This document shows positions 1 through 6,306 of a stretch of 8,721 bases of DNA, piece by piece (the stretch's first letter is position 1; each line of letters opens with the position of its first letter). The notes beneath the pieces are model-generated. The model did no database searches. It saw only the letters and a list, made by a program, of their open reading frames with translations, and was not told the origin of the DNA. This DNA is from an archaeon (GTDB lineage Archaea > Hydrothermarchaeota > Hydrothermarchaeia > Hydrothermarchaeales > JALUUU01), in assembly GCA_027021185.1 (NCBI GenBank), contig JALUUU010000169.1:1-8721 (forward strand), written 5' to 3'. Both the position numbers and the translations under genes were made by a program.

Positions 1-10
1 CGCTAAGGTA

Positions 11-84
11 AGCCTCGGGCGGGCTTCGATCCCGCGACCTCTTCCTTACCAAGGAAGCGCTCTACCGGGCTGAGCTACCGAGGC
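11..84 (-). tRNA. tRNA-Thr (anticodon GGT)
   Basis: The cloverleaf folds completely on the minus strand. The acceptor stem is GCCTCGG/CCGAGGC, the D stem GCTC/GAGC, the anticodon stem CTTCC/GGAAG and the T stem GCGGG/CCCGC, all perfectly paired. The anticodon loop TTGGTAA gives GGT (plus-strand positions 48-50), which reads Thr ACC/ACT codons. The D loop has the GG pair, the G15-C48 Levitt pair is present and the variable loop is five bases (AGGTC). The discriminator base is T at position 11, and CCA is not encoded. There is no intron. One oddity is the T loop ATCGAAG: position 54 is A instead of the near-universal T, and position 60 is G. The perfect stems argue against a pseudogene. Confidence 0.95.
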
Positions 85-110
85 ACGGTTTTGGCATCTA
101 GTTTGTAAGG

Positions 111-120
111 CTTATAAATA
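111..120 (-). promoter_or_regulatory. TATA box of the tRNA-Thr gene
   Basis: Read on the minus strand the sequence is TATTTATAAG. It is centred about 31 bases upstream of the tRNA 5' end at 84, the usual distance for an archaeal tRNA promoter. The box is nearly symmetric and could also fire rightwards, which would start a transcript near 140 for the membrane protein gene. Confidence 0.65.
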
Positions 121-130
121 TTACGGGTAT

Positions 131-147
131 GGAAAAGGTTATTTAAG
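131..147 (+). promoter_or_regulatory. Probable BRE/TATA of the 168-1938 operon
   Basis: A purine-rich BRE-like stretch (GGAAAAGG) is followed by TTATTTAA at 139-146. The box centre is about 25 bases upstream of the ATG at 168, so transcription would start at or very near that ATG and give a leaderless message. This is the main reason for choosing 168 as the start of the first gene. Confidence 0.5.
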
Positions 148-167
148 GGGTGGGCATAATTAGCCTT

Positions 168-731
168 ATGGCCCTGGAGTATGAGTATCTTTTTTTATTT
201 GTATTTCTCGGCGCAGGACTTAAAATTATTGATGACATCTATGACATAAAGGTATTGGATGAAAAAAGTGCATACCTTTTGGCCCCTCTATTGGTTCTCT
301 CATGGACATACCTCTCCATGGCCAACGAGGGATACGCCGCCATTCTCGGGGCCATTTTGCTGAGCTCAATACTCACGGGCAAGGTTGACAACAGCGTGTT
401 TAAGCTCTCAGCCGCGGCCTTAATAGCAATGTGGCTGCTGTGGGGGATCAATGTCTTAATGGTGCCACTCATCCTTCTAACGCTGCTAGGAGTTCTTGAC
501 GAACTTCTTGACGGATACGGCGAGAGAGAGGGATTTCTGAAGAATCGGGGCATGAGGCAGTTACTGAGACATCGGCTGGGAATGAAGTTCGGCGTTGTAA
601 TCCTCTACTTGTTTGCCCAGTTAGAGCTGATGCACGTCCTGGCCCTCTTCGCCTTCGATATCGCCTACGAAGTCGCCCCGGCCTCATTAGATAGGGGTCG
701 CGGATGGATAAGAGGAGTTGTTGACGCATGA
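168..731 (+). CDS. Small polytopic membrane protein with two Asp-rich motifs
   Basis: This 187-residue hydrophobic protein has roughly five or six membrane segments (about residues 7-21, 36-52, 56-70, 80-92, 97-110 and 141-165). Two acidic motifs face each other across the chain. The first is DDIYDIKVLD (Asp22, 23, 26 and 31) right after TM1. The second is DELLDGYGE (Asp111, Glu112, Asp115) followed by a basic stretch. Paired DDxxD-like motifs in a membrane protein recall UbiA-type prenyltransferases, but this protein is far shorter than the usual 280-300 residues and the flanking motifs do not match, so I do not assign an enzyme. ATG 168 is preferred because of the TATA spacing. GTG 150, six residues upstream, is possible. 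The stop overlaps the next start (ATGA), so the HAD gene is probably translationally coupled. The family is not recognised with confidence. Confidence 0.75.
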   Translation: MALEYEYLFLFVFLGAGLKIIDDIYDIKVLDEKSAYLLAPLLVLSWTYLSMANEGYAAILGAILLSSILTGKVDNSVFKLSAAALIAMWLLWGINVLMVPLILLTLLGVLDELLDGYGEREGFLKNRGMRQLLRHRLGMKFGVVILYLFAQLELMHVLALFAFDIAYEVAPASLDRGRGWIRGVVDA

Positions 732-1705
732 CTGGAAGAGCCGTTTACTTTGACCTCGAGGGACCACTGTCCCCTCAGGACAATGCGTACGAGGTCTTGA
801 GTCTGGGCAAAAACGGGAGAAAAATCTTCGAGGTAATTAGCAGATACGATGATGTGCTTACCCTGCAGAAAAGGGAGGGATATGAGCCGGGAGATACCTT
901 AAAGCTCATAGTACCTTTCCTTCTATACTATGGTATTTCAGAAGAGGAGATTGAACGGGTTTCTAAGAAGGCGATGATAACAAATGGAGCAAAAGAGGTG
1001 GTAGACGAATTACGGCAAGACGACTGGCATGTGCGGGTTATATCCACGAGTTATCAGCAACATGCGTACAACATCGGCAGACAGCTGGGGGTTGACCCAG
1101 AAGACATCGCCTGCACAGCCTTGCCCCTAACCGATTACCTTGAGCTCTTGGGGGAGGAGGAGCTTTCTATTTTGGAGGAAATGGAGACCAAGATTGTGGA
1201 CGACTTCACCGAGGCGGGGGATGAGGAGGTTGTTAAAGTTCTTGATAAATTCTTCTTCCAGGACCTGCCTAAGACTCAGCTAGGCCGCGTCTTTGAGGAG
1301 GTGGAGGTAGTCGGAGGAAGGAGAAAAGTCAAGGCCCTCCTGGAGTTCTCCCTGAGGGATGGAGACGACATCAAGGACAGCGTCGCTGTTGGAGACAGCA
1401 TTACGGATTATAAGATGCTTCGATACGTAAGGGACAAGGAAGGCCTCGCCCTGGCCTTTAACGGTAATGAGTACTGCATCCCCTATGCCGACGTGGCCGT
1501 GGCTTCCCTCAGCCTTATGGACATCCTGCCCTTTATAGAAGCGTTCAAAAGCGGCGGGAAAAAAGCCGTCAAAGAAACCGCCAGAGACATTGGCGAATCG
1601 AAGGCTGGCACCGCCTGGATAAAGGAGGCGGACCTGAAGGAAATAATTAAGATACATGGGGAGTATAGAAGTAAAGTAAGAGGAGAGGCAGGAAAGCTGG
1701 GATGA
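728..1705 (+). CDS. Archaeal HAD-superfamily protein (COG4030/EhaR-like)
   Basis: This 325-residue protein has the HAD signatures in order. Motif I is FDLEGPL (nucleophile Asp9), motif II is VISTS (Ser106-Thr107), a plausible motif III lysine lies near Lys203, and motif IV is VGDSITD (Asp223, Asp227). The cap region is about residues 15-100, and a helical insertion lies near 140-200. The +2 residue of motif I is Glu11 where phosphatases have Asp. From memory, DxEGP is shared by an archaea-specific family sometimes labelled energy-converting hydrogenase subunit R, but nothing here links it to a hydrogenase. Whether it is an active phosphatase, and on what substrate, cannot be read from the sequence. 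It overlaps both neighbours by ATGA, so it is the middle gene of a coupled three-gene operon with a membrane protein and a ribbon-helix-helix protein. Confidence 0.85.
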   Translation: MTGRAVYFDLEGPLSPQDNAYEVLSLGKNGRKIFEVISRYDDVLTLQKREGYEPGDTLKLIVPFLLYYGISEEEIERVSKKAMITNGAKEVVDELRQDDWHVRVISTSYQQHAYNIGRQLGVDPEDIACTALPLTDYLELLGEEELSILEEMETKIVDDFTEAGDEEVVKVLDKFFFQDLPKTQLGRVFEEVEVVGGRRKVKALLEFSLRDGDDIKDSVAVGDSITDYKMLRYVRDKEGLALAFNGNEYCIPYADVAVASLSLMDILPFIEAFKSGGKKAVKETARDIGESKAGTAWIKEADLKEIIKIHGEYRSKVRGEAGKLG

Positions 1706-1938
1706 AATCAAGAATAAGCGGCAGGATATCAAAGAAAGATAAGGATAAAATAAGGATACTCGTGGAGAAAAAAGCCTTTCCAAGCATGTCAGAGTTCTAC
1801 AGAGTGGCCATCTCACGTCTATTAAAAGACCTCGAACATGCCAGAAAAATGAGGATCCAGAGACCCAGAGAAAAAACTGAAGAGAAGGGTGGAGAGGAGC
1901 TGAAAGAGCTCGTCAAGCTTATCGACGACGTCTACTAA
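1702..1938 (+). CDS. Ribbon-helix-helix (CopG/MetJ-Arc type) DNA-binding protein
   Basis: This is a basic protein of 78 residues. The N-terminal stretch RISGRIS (about residues 4-10) fits the DNA-contacting beta strand. It is followed by helix 1 (KKDKDKIRILVEKKAF), the turn PSMSEF and helix 2 (FYRVAISRLLKDLEH), the normal order of an RHH fold. The charged tail (residues 50-78) could be an oligomerisation or partner-binding helix. RHH proteins bind DNA as dimers, often as autorepressors, so this may regulate its own operon. No obvious repeated operator is visible upstream of 168. It overlaps the HAD gene by ATGA, and its TAA at 1936-1938 directly abuts the stop of the convergent gene, leaving no intergenic DNA. 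Confidence 0.8.
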   Translation: MKSRISGRISKKDKDKIRILVEKKAFPSMSEFYRVAISRLLKDLEHARKMRIQRPREKTEEKGGEELKELVKLIDDVY

Positions 1939-2187
1939 CTAGGCCTCGCCCTGAAACTCAGGCTCTGCCCCGATAATGGTTTTAGTGGCTTTAACCCCAT
2001 CGAGCTGCCTGATGCTGTCGACGATGTAGTTCACCTGCCTGAGGCTTTCGGCATCTATGACGAGCATGAAATCGTATTCACCGAATAGCTCGATAAGCCT
2101 CCTAACCCCCTGAAACATGGATAGCCTGCTCCTTACCTTAACTTCCTTTCCCAGGACGGTGTTGACGAAGCACACCGCGACTACCAT
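1939..2187 (-). CDS. Stand-alone Lrp/AsnC ligand-binding (RAM) domain protein
   Basis: This 82-residue protein matches the C-terminal regulatory domain of Lrp/AsnC proteins. Strand 1 is VVAVCFVNTVLGKE, then a helix with the RLIELFGEYDFMLVIDAESL core (the G-E-Y-D turn is typical), then helix QVNYIVDSIRQLDGVKATKTII, completing a beta-alpha-beta-beta-alpha-beta fold. There is no helix-turn-helix, so it is not a DNA binder by itself. Such domains bind amino acids or other small molecules at oligomer interfaces. The start is ATG 2187, two bases after the cdhE TAA (TAA-TA-ATG), with a GGGGTG ribosome-binding sequence inside the end of cdhE. The frame is open further upstream within cdhE, but that would be an overlapping extension with no family match. 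It is the last gene of the CODH/ACS operon. Confidence 0.8.
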   Translation of the reverse strand: MVVAVCFVNTVLGKEVKVRSRLSMFQGVRRLIELFGEYDFMLVIDAESLRQVNYIVDSIRQLDGVKATKTIIGAEPEFQGEA

Positions 2188-2189
2188 TA

Positions 2190-3578
2190 TTATACACCCC
2201 ACTTTTCTTCTAGGAAACCGCCTATCCTGGAGGAATCTATGGGCCCGACAATGACTTCCCATCCAGTTTCTTCCTCTATTTCTCCGCTGATCCTTGCTGC
2301 TCTGCCGGGGATGATAAGCTTTTTGTGGTTGACCTTCTCCAATAGTTTTGCCTCTTCCAAGGCTTCTTTCACACCGGCGGCTGTAAGCTTGTTACCCGCC
2401 ATGGCCACTTCCACCGCAAGCCCTTCGGTGTCCACAACCAACAGATAGCACGACACCTTGCTGGACTGAAGGTCCCCCTCAACGGTGTAGTAAGTCAGGG
2501 CGAAGTTAGATGTGAGCAACACAGGGGAGTTCTCATCCGGGCTCCCTATTACTCTTGCACCAGCCTCGACACTAATCGGAACCCTGGGATCTGTATATAT
2601 ATTCTGTCTCAAAGTCAGCAAAGGAAGCAGAGACCATGTCTCAGGCGAGTGAAGGATAAGGGCATCGCAGTACCTGAGGAGCTGAACAGCCGCTAACGTG
2701 GCCTCCTTCATCGTGGCCTTGACAGCGTCTTTCTCCTTCATCCATGCCACCATGGGGACGCCCAGAATAGGATATCCAAAGAGCTTCTCCCTCTCCTCTA
2801 TCGCAAGCCTCCTCAAAATAGCTAGGTTTTCGTTCATCTCATAGAACTGCTTGCCCCCTGGATAAGAGCCGATGTCCAATACGATGTCCTTTATCCCGTT
2901 ATCACTAAGATTCTGTACTAAATCCGCGAGCCCCTGAATATCCCCCGGGGATGATGCAACTACTGGACAGCCGTGTTTAAGGGCAAGATCTGCAACGGCC
3001 TCCCAATTATCCCTGGTTGCAGCATAGAGGAGGGGCTTCCGTTCAGCCGCTATCTCCAGACCGACCTCGAGGATCTCGGGGTTGTACGAACAGAGGATGA
3101 ATGGCATGTAATAGTTCTCATAGATCGACAGCACCGTTTCCCCAAACTTAGTCGGATCATCGGTCTTTGACCGTATGGCTATGCCGTCCAGGGTAAGCTC
3201 TTGACCAATCCGTGTGATCTTGAAATTCCGCACCTTCTCGACTTTCTCTATGAGGCTTTCCCTGGGCATGGAGTCGTCTACATCGATGAAAAAAGCCGTC
3301 GGATTAAAATAAGTGAGGTCGTGGCGATACATGACCTCCTCGCCGCCAATCACGACGTTGCCGATGGTTATCTCTTTAACAGGAGGCGTTAACAAGTCGA
3401 TGAGTTTTTCTTTTTTCTCTGCGTACTCCTTTTTCTCCATTAAGGGTACGCAGGCGTCTATCTTTTTCTTCCTCTCGATGAGGGCGGAGGCAAATGCCAT
3501 ACATGAGCTCTCACCGCACTCAAGACAGTTTGTTCCTGGCAGAAACTTGTATATCTGCAGAGGGGAAATCTTGGCCAT
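2190..3578 (-). CDS. cdhE: Acetyl-CoA decarbonylase/synthase gamma subunit (corrinoid/Fe-S protein, large subunit)
   Basis: CdhE carries the corrinoid that shuttles the methyl group between tetrahydropterin and the A-cluster of CdhC. It forms the corrinoid/Fe-S protein with CdhD. The 462 residues show the N-terminal [4Fe-4S] domain with Cys18, Cys21, Cys26 and Cys43 (spacing CxxCx4Cx16C), as in the family. A TIM-barrel-like middle follows (about residues 90-340). The C-terminal corrinoid-binding region starts near residue 362 (TYYTVEGD) and includes IPGRAARIS (423-431) and the end of the domain (GWEVIVGP, 439-446). The length is normal for the family. The ATG overlaps the cdhD stop by one base (TAATG) and follows a strong GGGGGTG ribosome-binding sequence, so translation is probably coupled. 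The gene is intact. Confidence 0.95.
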   Translation of the reverse strand: MAKISPLQIYKFLPGTNCLECGESSCMAFASALIERKKKIDACVPLMEKKEYAEKKEKLIDLLTPPVKEITIGNVVIGGEEVMYRHDLTYFNPTAFFIDVDDSMPRESLIEKVEKVRNFKITRIGQELTLDGIAIRSKTDDPTKFGETVLSIYENYYMPFILCSYNPEILEVGLEIAAERKPLLYAATRDNWEAVADLALKHGCPVVASSPGDIQGLADLVQNLSDNGIKDIVLDIGSYPGGKQFYEMNENLAILRRLAIEEREKLFGYPILGVPMVAWMKEKDAVKATMKEATLAAVQLLRYCDALILHSPETWSLLPLLTLRQNIYTDPRVPISVEAGARVIGSPDENSPVLLTSNFALTYYTVEGDLQSSKVSCYLLVVDTEGLAVEVAMAGNKLTAAGVKEALEEAKLLEKVNHKKLIIPGRAARISGEIEEETGWEVIVGPIDSSRIGGFLEEKWGV

Positions 3579-4756
3579 TAAACACCCCCTAGCCAGTCTT
3601 CATACCTGAGCTCGCCGTCCCCTTCATCTTCTCCCGAGGCAGCGGCTAACAAGTTCTTCACCGTCTTAACGGCTTTCGGATGAAGCATCATCATCCCGTC
3701 TGCCCCGGCGTTTATAACTGTAATAGCCGTAAGGATCTCCCACAGCGGCCCGCGATACTCTCTGGGCCCCCAGCTGGGCTCATTCATCCAAGCCTCTCTG
3801 GCCGCCCAGGCATTGGTTACACCGCAGAACACGGGGTTCTGAAGCAGTTCGTCGCCTTTAAGGGCGTTCTGCTTAAGCCTTTCAATTATCGAGTAAGTAT
3901 AGTCGAGACCGTAACCTAGGGCACCTGTGGTAGGATCCTGCACTAGGCGCTCCTTCGGCAGGCCTGCATCGAAGAGAAGCCGATTAAGGGTCTGCTGGTC
4001 TGTTATATTCATAGAGGTGAAGGACAGTACGTTATGTTTGTATTTCACCGCAGCGTCCACTACTTTCTTATAGTCCAGATCCAGGTTGGCGCTGGCTATC
4101 AGGAGCATTTCCCCCTCGGCAGCCTCAGCGACTTTCTCAAATACCATGGGATCCTTATCAGGGTTTCCGCTTCCCCCAACGATCAACGGCACATCCACCG
4201 CCTGAAGCACGTCTTCAAGGGTCTTTGCGGCCTCTTTTGGAGGGGTATCCTTTATTCTTGGATCAGTGGAAATGAGGTGAAGAGTTACAACCTCAGAGCC
4301 CAGCTTAACGGCTCTCTTTGCCCAGTCTGCAGGGTCCTCCCACACATCTCCCCAGAACTCCCGGAGGGACTTTGGGAAACTCGGCATAGGTATGTCGAAT
4401 ACATCGAAGGAAACTATCGGCTTGTTTTTGTGGCCGCCCTCGAACCTGTAGAGGGTGGACTGGCCGCCTATTTTTACTACTTTCCCCCTTGTGCCCCCAT
4501 CCGCTTTGGTAGCTCCCAGGCACACCTCAGCTACAGATCCTTTGTAGGTCTTCACTGGAGGCGTATACGCGTATACCTCTTTTTTTTCCTCAGTCCGGGA
4601 AACAGGGAGCTGCTTGGCCTGGGCAAGCTGATACGCCATGGCCGCTCTTTTAATTTCAAAAATCAGCTCATCGACGTCTACCTTGACGTTTTCCAACTCT
4701 AACTCTTCTATCTCCTCGGTGCCGATGAGCTCCAGAAGGGCCCGCTCTAGATTCAC
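3578..4756 (-). CDS. cdhD: Acetyl-CoA decarbonylase/synthase delta subunit (corrinoid/Fe-S protein, small subunit)
   Basis: CdhD is the TIM-barrel partner of CdhE and takes part in methyl transfer between the tetrahydropterin carrier and the corrinoid. The protein has 392 residues. A variable N-terminal segment (1-65) is rich in Glu and Lys. The conserved barrel core runs from about 110 to 365. It includes VSFDVFDIPMP (115-125), VGGSGNPDKDP (193-203), ASANLD (221-226), QDPTTGALGYGLDY (273-286) and the GADGMMMLHP end (351-360), all typical of the family. It starts with GTG at 4756-4754, sharing one base with the cdhC TAG (TAGTG), preceded by a GGAAGGGG-type ribosome-binding sequence. In several methanogens a cooC-like gene sits between cdhC and cdhD. 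Here there is none. Confidence 0.95.
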   Translation of the reverse strand: MNLERALLELIGTEEIEELELENVKVDVDELIFEIKRAAMAYQLAQAKQLPVSRTEEKKEVYAYTPPVKTYKGSVAEVCLGATKADGGTRGKVVKIGGQSTLYRFEGGHKNKPIVSFDVFDIPMPSFPKSLREFWGDVWEDPADWAKRAVKLGSEVVTLHLISTDPRIKDTPPKEAAKTLEDVLQAVDVPLIVGGSGNPDKDPMVFEKVAEAAEGEMLLIASANLDLDYKKVVDAAVKYKHNVLSFTSMNITDQQTLNRLLFDAGLPKERLVQDPTTGALGYGLDYTYSIIERLKQNALKGDELLQNPVFCGVTNAWAAREAWMNEPSWGPREYRGPLWEILTAITVINAGADGMMMLHPKAVKTVKNLLAAASGEDEGDGELRYEDWLGGV

Positions 4757-6159
4757 TAGTTCTTCCCCTTCCTTGTTATGATGACTTTCTCAGCGTAGAT
4801 CTTAGCGTTCTTGAATATAATGGTGACATTGCTTCCAGGGAGGGGTATGCCCTGTACCTGTGCCTGAATCTCCGGAGCCTCCATGACGGGCTGACCACCC
4901 TCTGCGGGAACAGAAGGAGCTGTCTCCACCTCTTTCTCCTCAGCTGCCTCGGTTTCCCACCTGGACACTACAGGATGATCCACCTTCTTCAGGAACTCCT
5001 TCAGAGACTCTAGATCGACTGCCTCTTCCTCCGTGGCTATTTTGTCTCTCAACTCCTCGGGGATTGCATCTAACACGCGCTCTTTGAGGGATTTTGGAAG
5101 CCAGACAATCCTATTCCAGCCTCCATCAGCCTGAAGCATTTTAGGAGATCGGAGGTACTCTATGGCCATGCCCACAAAACCGTCACTCTGAACCCCTCCT
5201 CCGACCTGGCCTGCCATGGTGGAGAAAGGGATTCCAAAAGGAGTTGTGCCCCTGTGATCGCGGTGAACCACACCTATGCCGTCCACCTCGGGTATATAGA
5301 AGCCAATGGCCTCGAAGCATCCGCAGCTGGTATGGGGATAGTTGAAAATGCTGTGAAGATAAACCCTGTCTACAGTTCCTCCGGACTTTTCATGGGTTAC
5401 CTCGTTGGGACCGGAGTATTCTCCCTTAACCTCATCGATGAGCTCGCCCTTGGGTATCTCGAAGATTGGCCCATTCGGATCTATTTTGGCCGCTGCCCTT
5501 CCCTCGAACCATGATATGGAACCGCAGCTAGATGTTCTGCTGGGAGTTATAGTGCAAAGATGCTGGGGAGCGAAACTTTGACAGAGGGCGCAGCCATAAA
5601 AAACATCCACGTCTTCATCTCTCAGGCCGCGGAGACGAGAGTCACGTTTCTCATAAACTTCCCTGGCAGCCTCTCTGAACTTAGTGGTGGCCTCGGGATC
5701 GGTGTATATCTTTACCTGCATTTTCTCGATCATAGGCCACTCTGACTTGAATAGGTCTATGAGGACCTGGCCAACGTGTTTCAAGGTGAGGCCTTTTTTT
5801 GCGGCATCCTTGCTCACGCGGCACCAGATTATGTCCCTAGAGTTAAGATGCATATATCCCTGAATAAAATTCGAGAACTCATGGATTCGCCTCTCAAGAA
5901 CCCCCTCGAGGTCCTCCTCCATGGATTTGCCCCCGACTTCTAAGAGAATTCCAAAGGGATATGCCTTTCCTTCCTCCATGTCCCCAATGTCAGGACCTTC
6001 GAGGAATACTTTACCGTCATCGATTTCATCCATGGGAACAACCCGAACCAGCTCCGCACCGAAGCTTTTTGGTCCGGCTAGATCCACATACATCTGGTTC
6101 TTCCGTATTCTCTCTCCTTCGTATATCAAACCGACATCAACTGGAACTTTCGAAGCCAC
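4756..6159 (-). CDS. cdhC: Acetyl-CoA decarbonylase/synthase beta subunit (A-cluster protein)
   Basis: CdhC assembles or cleaves acetyl-CoA from CoA, CO and the methyl group on CdhE, at its Ni-Ni-[4Fe-4S] A-cluster. The 467 residues contain every expected ligand: Cys190, 193, 202 and 212 for the cubane and bridging site, and the Cys279-Gly-Cys281 motif for the distal Ni. Their spacing (3, 9, 10, 67, 2) equals that of Moorella acetyl-CoA synthase Cys506/509/518/528/595/597. Phe196 matches the active-site Phe512. As in archaeal enzymes, the N-terminal CODH-binding domain of the bacterial protein is missing. A flexible Glu/Pro/Ala linker (about 402-440) leads to a C-terminal NVTIIFKNAKIYAEKVII segment known from archaeal CdhC. 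The start is GTG; an in-frame TGA just upstream at 6174-6172 leaves no other good start. It is the first gene of the operon. Confidence 0.96.
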   Translation of the reverse strand: MASKVPVDVGLIYEGERIRKNQMYVDLAGPKSFGAELVRVVPMDEIDDGKVFLEGPDIGDMEEGKAYPFGILLEVGGKSMEEDLEGVLERRIHEFSNFIQGYMHLNSRDIIWCRVSKDAAKKGLTLKHVGQVLIDLFKSEWPMIEKMQVKIYTDPEATTKFREAAREVYEKRDSRLRGLRDEDVDVFYGCALCQSFAPQHLCTITPSRTSSCGSISWFEGRAAAKIDPNGPIFEIPKGELIDEVKGEYSGPNEVTHEKSGGTVDRVYLHSIFNYPHTSCGCFEAIGFYIPEVDGIGVVHRDHRGTTPFGIPFSTMAGQVGGGVQSDGFVGMAIEYLRSPKMLQADGGWNRIVWLPKSLKERVLDAIPEELRDKIATEEEAVDLESLKEFLKKVDHPVVSRWETEAAEEKEVETAPSVPAEGGQPVMEAPEIQAQVQGIPLPGSNVTIIFKNAKIYAEKVIITRKGKN

Positions 6160-6167
6160 CCTACATG

Positions 6168-6173
6168 CACCTC
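6168..6173 (-). promoter_or_regulatory. Ribosome-binding site of cdhC
   Basis: GAGGTG on the minus strand matches the 3' end of archaeal 16S rRNA and lies 8 bases before the GTG start of cdhC. It fixes that non-ATG start. An out-of-frame ATG overlaps the spacer (6166-6164) but cannot be used for cdhC. Confidence 0.75.
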
Positions 6174-6210
6174 AATAATAATGATTTTTTATGATACTCG
6201 AGATTAACGT

Positions 6211-6222
6211 TATATATATTTT
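6211..6222 (-). promoter_or_regulatory. TATA box of the cdhC-cdhD-cdhE-RAM operon
   Basis: The minus strand reads AAATATATATAA, a strong archaeal box A. Transcription would start near 6190 and give a leader of about 30 bases containing the GAGGTG ribosome-binding site. It is the only good box in the 63 bases upstream of cdhC. Confidence 0.65.
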
Positions 6223-6224
6223 TT

Positions 6225-6244
6225 GCGTGCCTTTTTTTGCACGC
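6225..6244. promoter_or_regulatory. Inverted repeat next to the cdhC TATA box (candidate operator)
   Basis: This is a perfect dyad, GCGTGC (6225-6230) and GCACGC (6239-6244), separated by eight bases that are mostly T. It begins three bases upstream of the cdhC box A, where TFB contacts DNA, so a bound protein would block or aid cdhC transcription. It differs in sequence from the 20-bp repeat that starts seven bases further right, so a different regulator is likely. It is not a terminator: no gene ends here and the T-run lies in the loop. Confidence 0.45.
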
Positions 6245-6250
6245 TCTTAA

Positions 6251-6270
6251 ATTCGATGTTTGTACCAAAA
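6251..6270 (+). repeat. 20-bp direct repeat, copy 1 (putative operator of the ArsR-like regulator)
   Basis: The sequence ATTCGATGTTTGTACCAAAA is identical to that at 6949-6968. Its core is the 11-bp dyad TTTG-TAC-CAAA (6259-6269). It ends about six bases before the TATA box of the ArsR-like gene, overlapping the likely BRE, and lies 56 bases (start to start) from ATG 6307. The location suggests autoregulation. It also sits in the divergent region with cdhC. Confidence 0.7.
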
Positions 6271-6275
6271 TTTTC

Positions 6276-6286
6276 TTTAAAAATAT
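6276..6286 (+). promoter_or_regulatory. TATA box of the ArsR-like regulator gene
   Basis: CTTTAAAAATA is centred about 26 bases upstream of ATG 6307, which predicts a transcript that starts at the ATG (leaderless). No ribosome-binding sequence precedes that ATG, which agrees. Confidence 0.55.
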
Positions 6287-6306
6287 CCATAGATATAGAT
6301 GCGACG

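Noticed and set aside
1280..1816. 178-codon minus-strand frame over the HAD and RHH genes
   Set aside because: It is antisense to two genes with clear families; the product is low-complexity and unrecognisable.
2188..2262. Upstream extension of the RAM-domain gene (start at 2262)
   Set aside because: It would overlap the end of cdhE by 73 bases and add 25 residues with no family match. ATG 2187 follows the cdhE stop by two bases and starts exactly at the first strand of the domain.
4034..4702. Long 222-codon open frame on the plus strand across cdhD
   Set aside because: It lies wholly antisense to the well-conserved cdhD. The protein has no recognisable domain and no promoter, and the frame is a by-product of codon use in cdhD.
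6225..6244. GCGTGC/GCACGC hairpin as a transcription terminator
   Set aside because: No gene ends here, both flanking genes start here, and the T-run is in the loop, not after the stem. It is better read as a protein-binding dyad.
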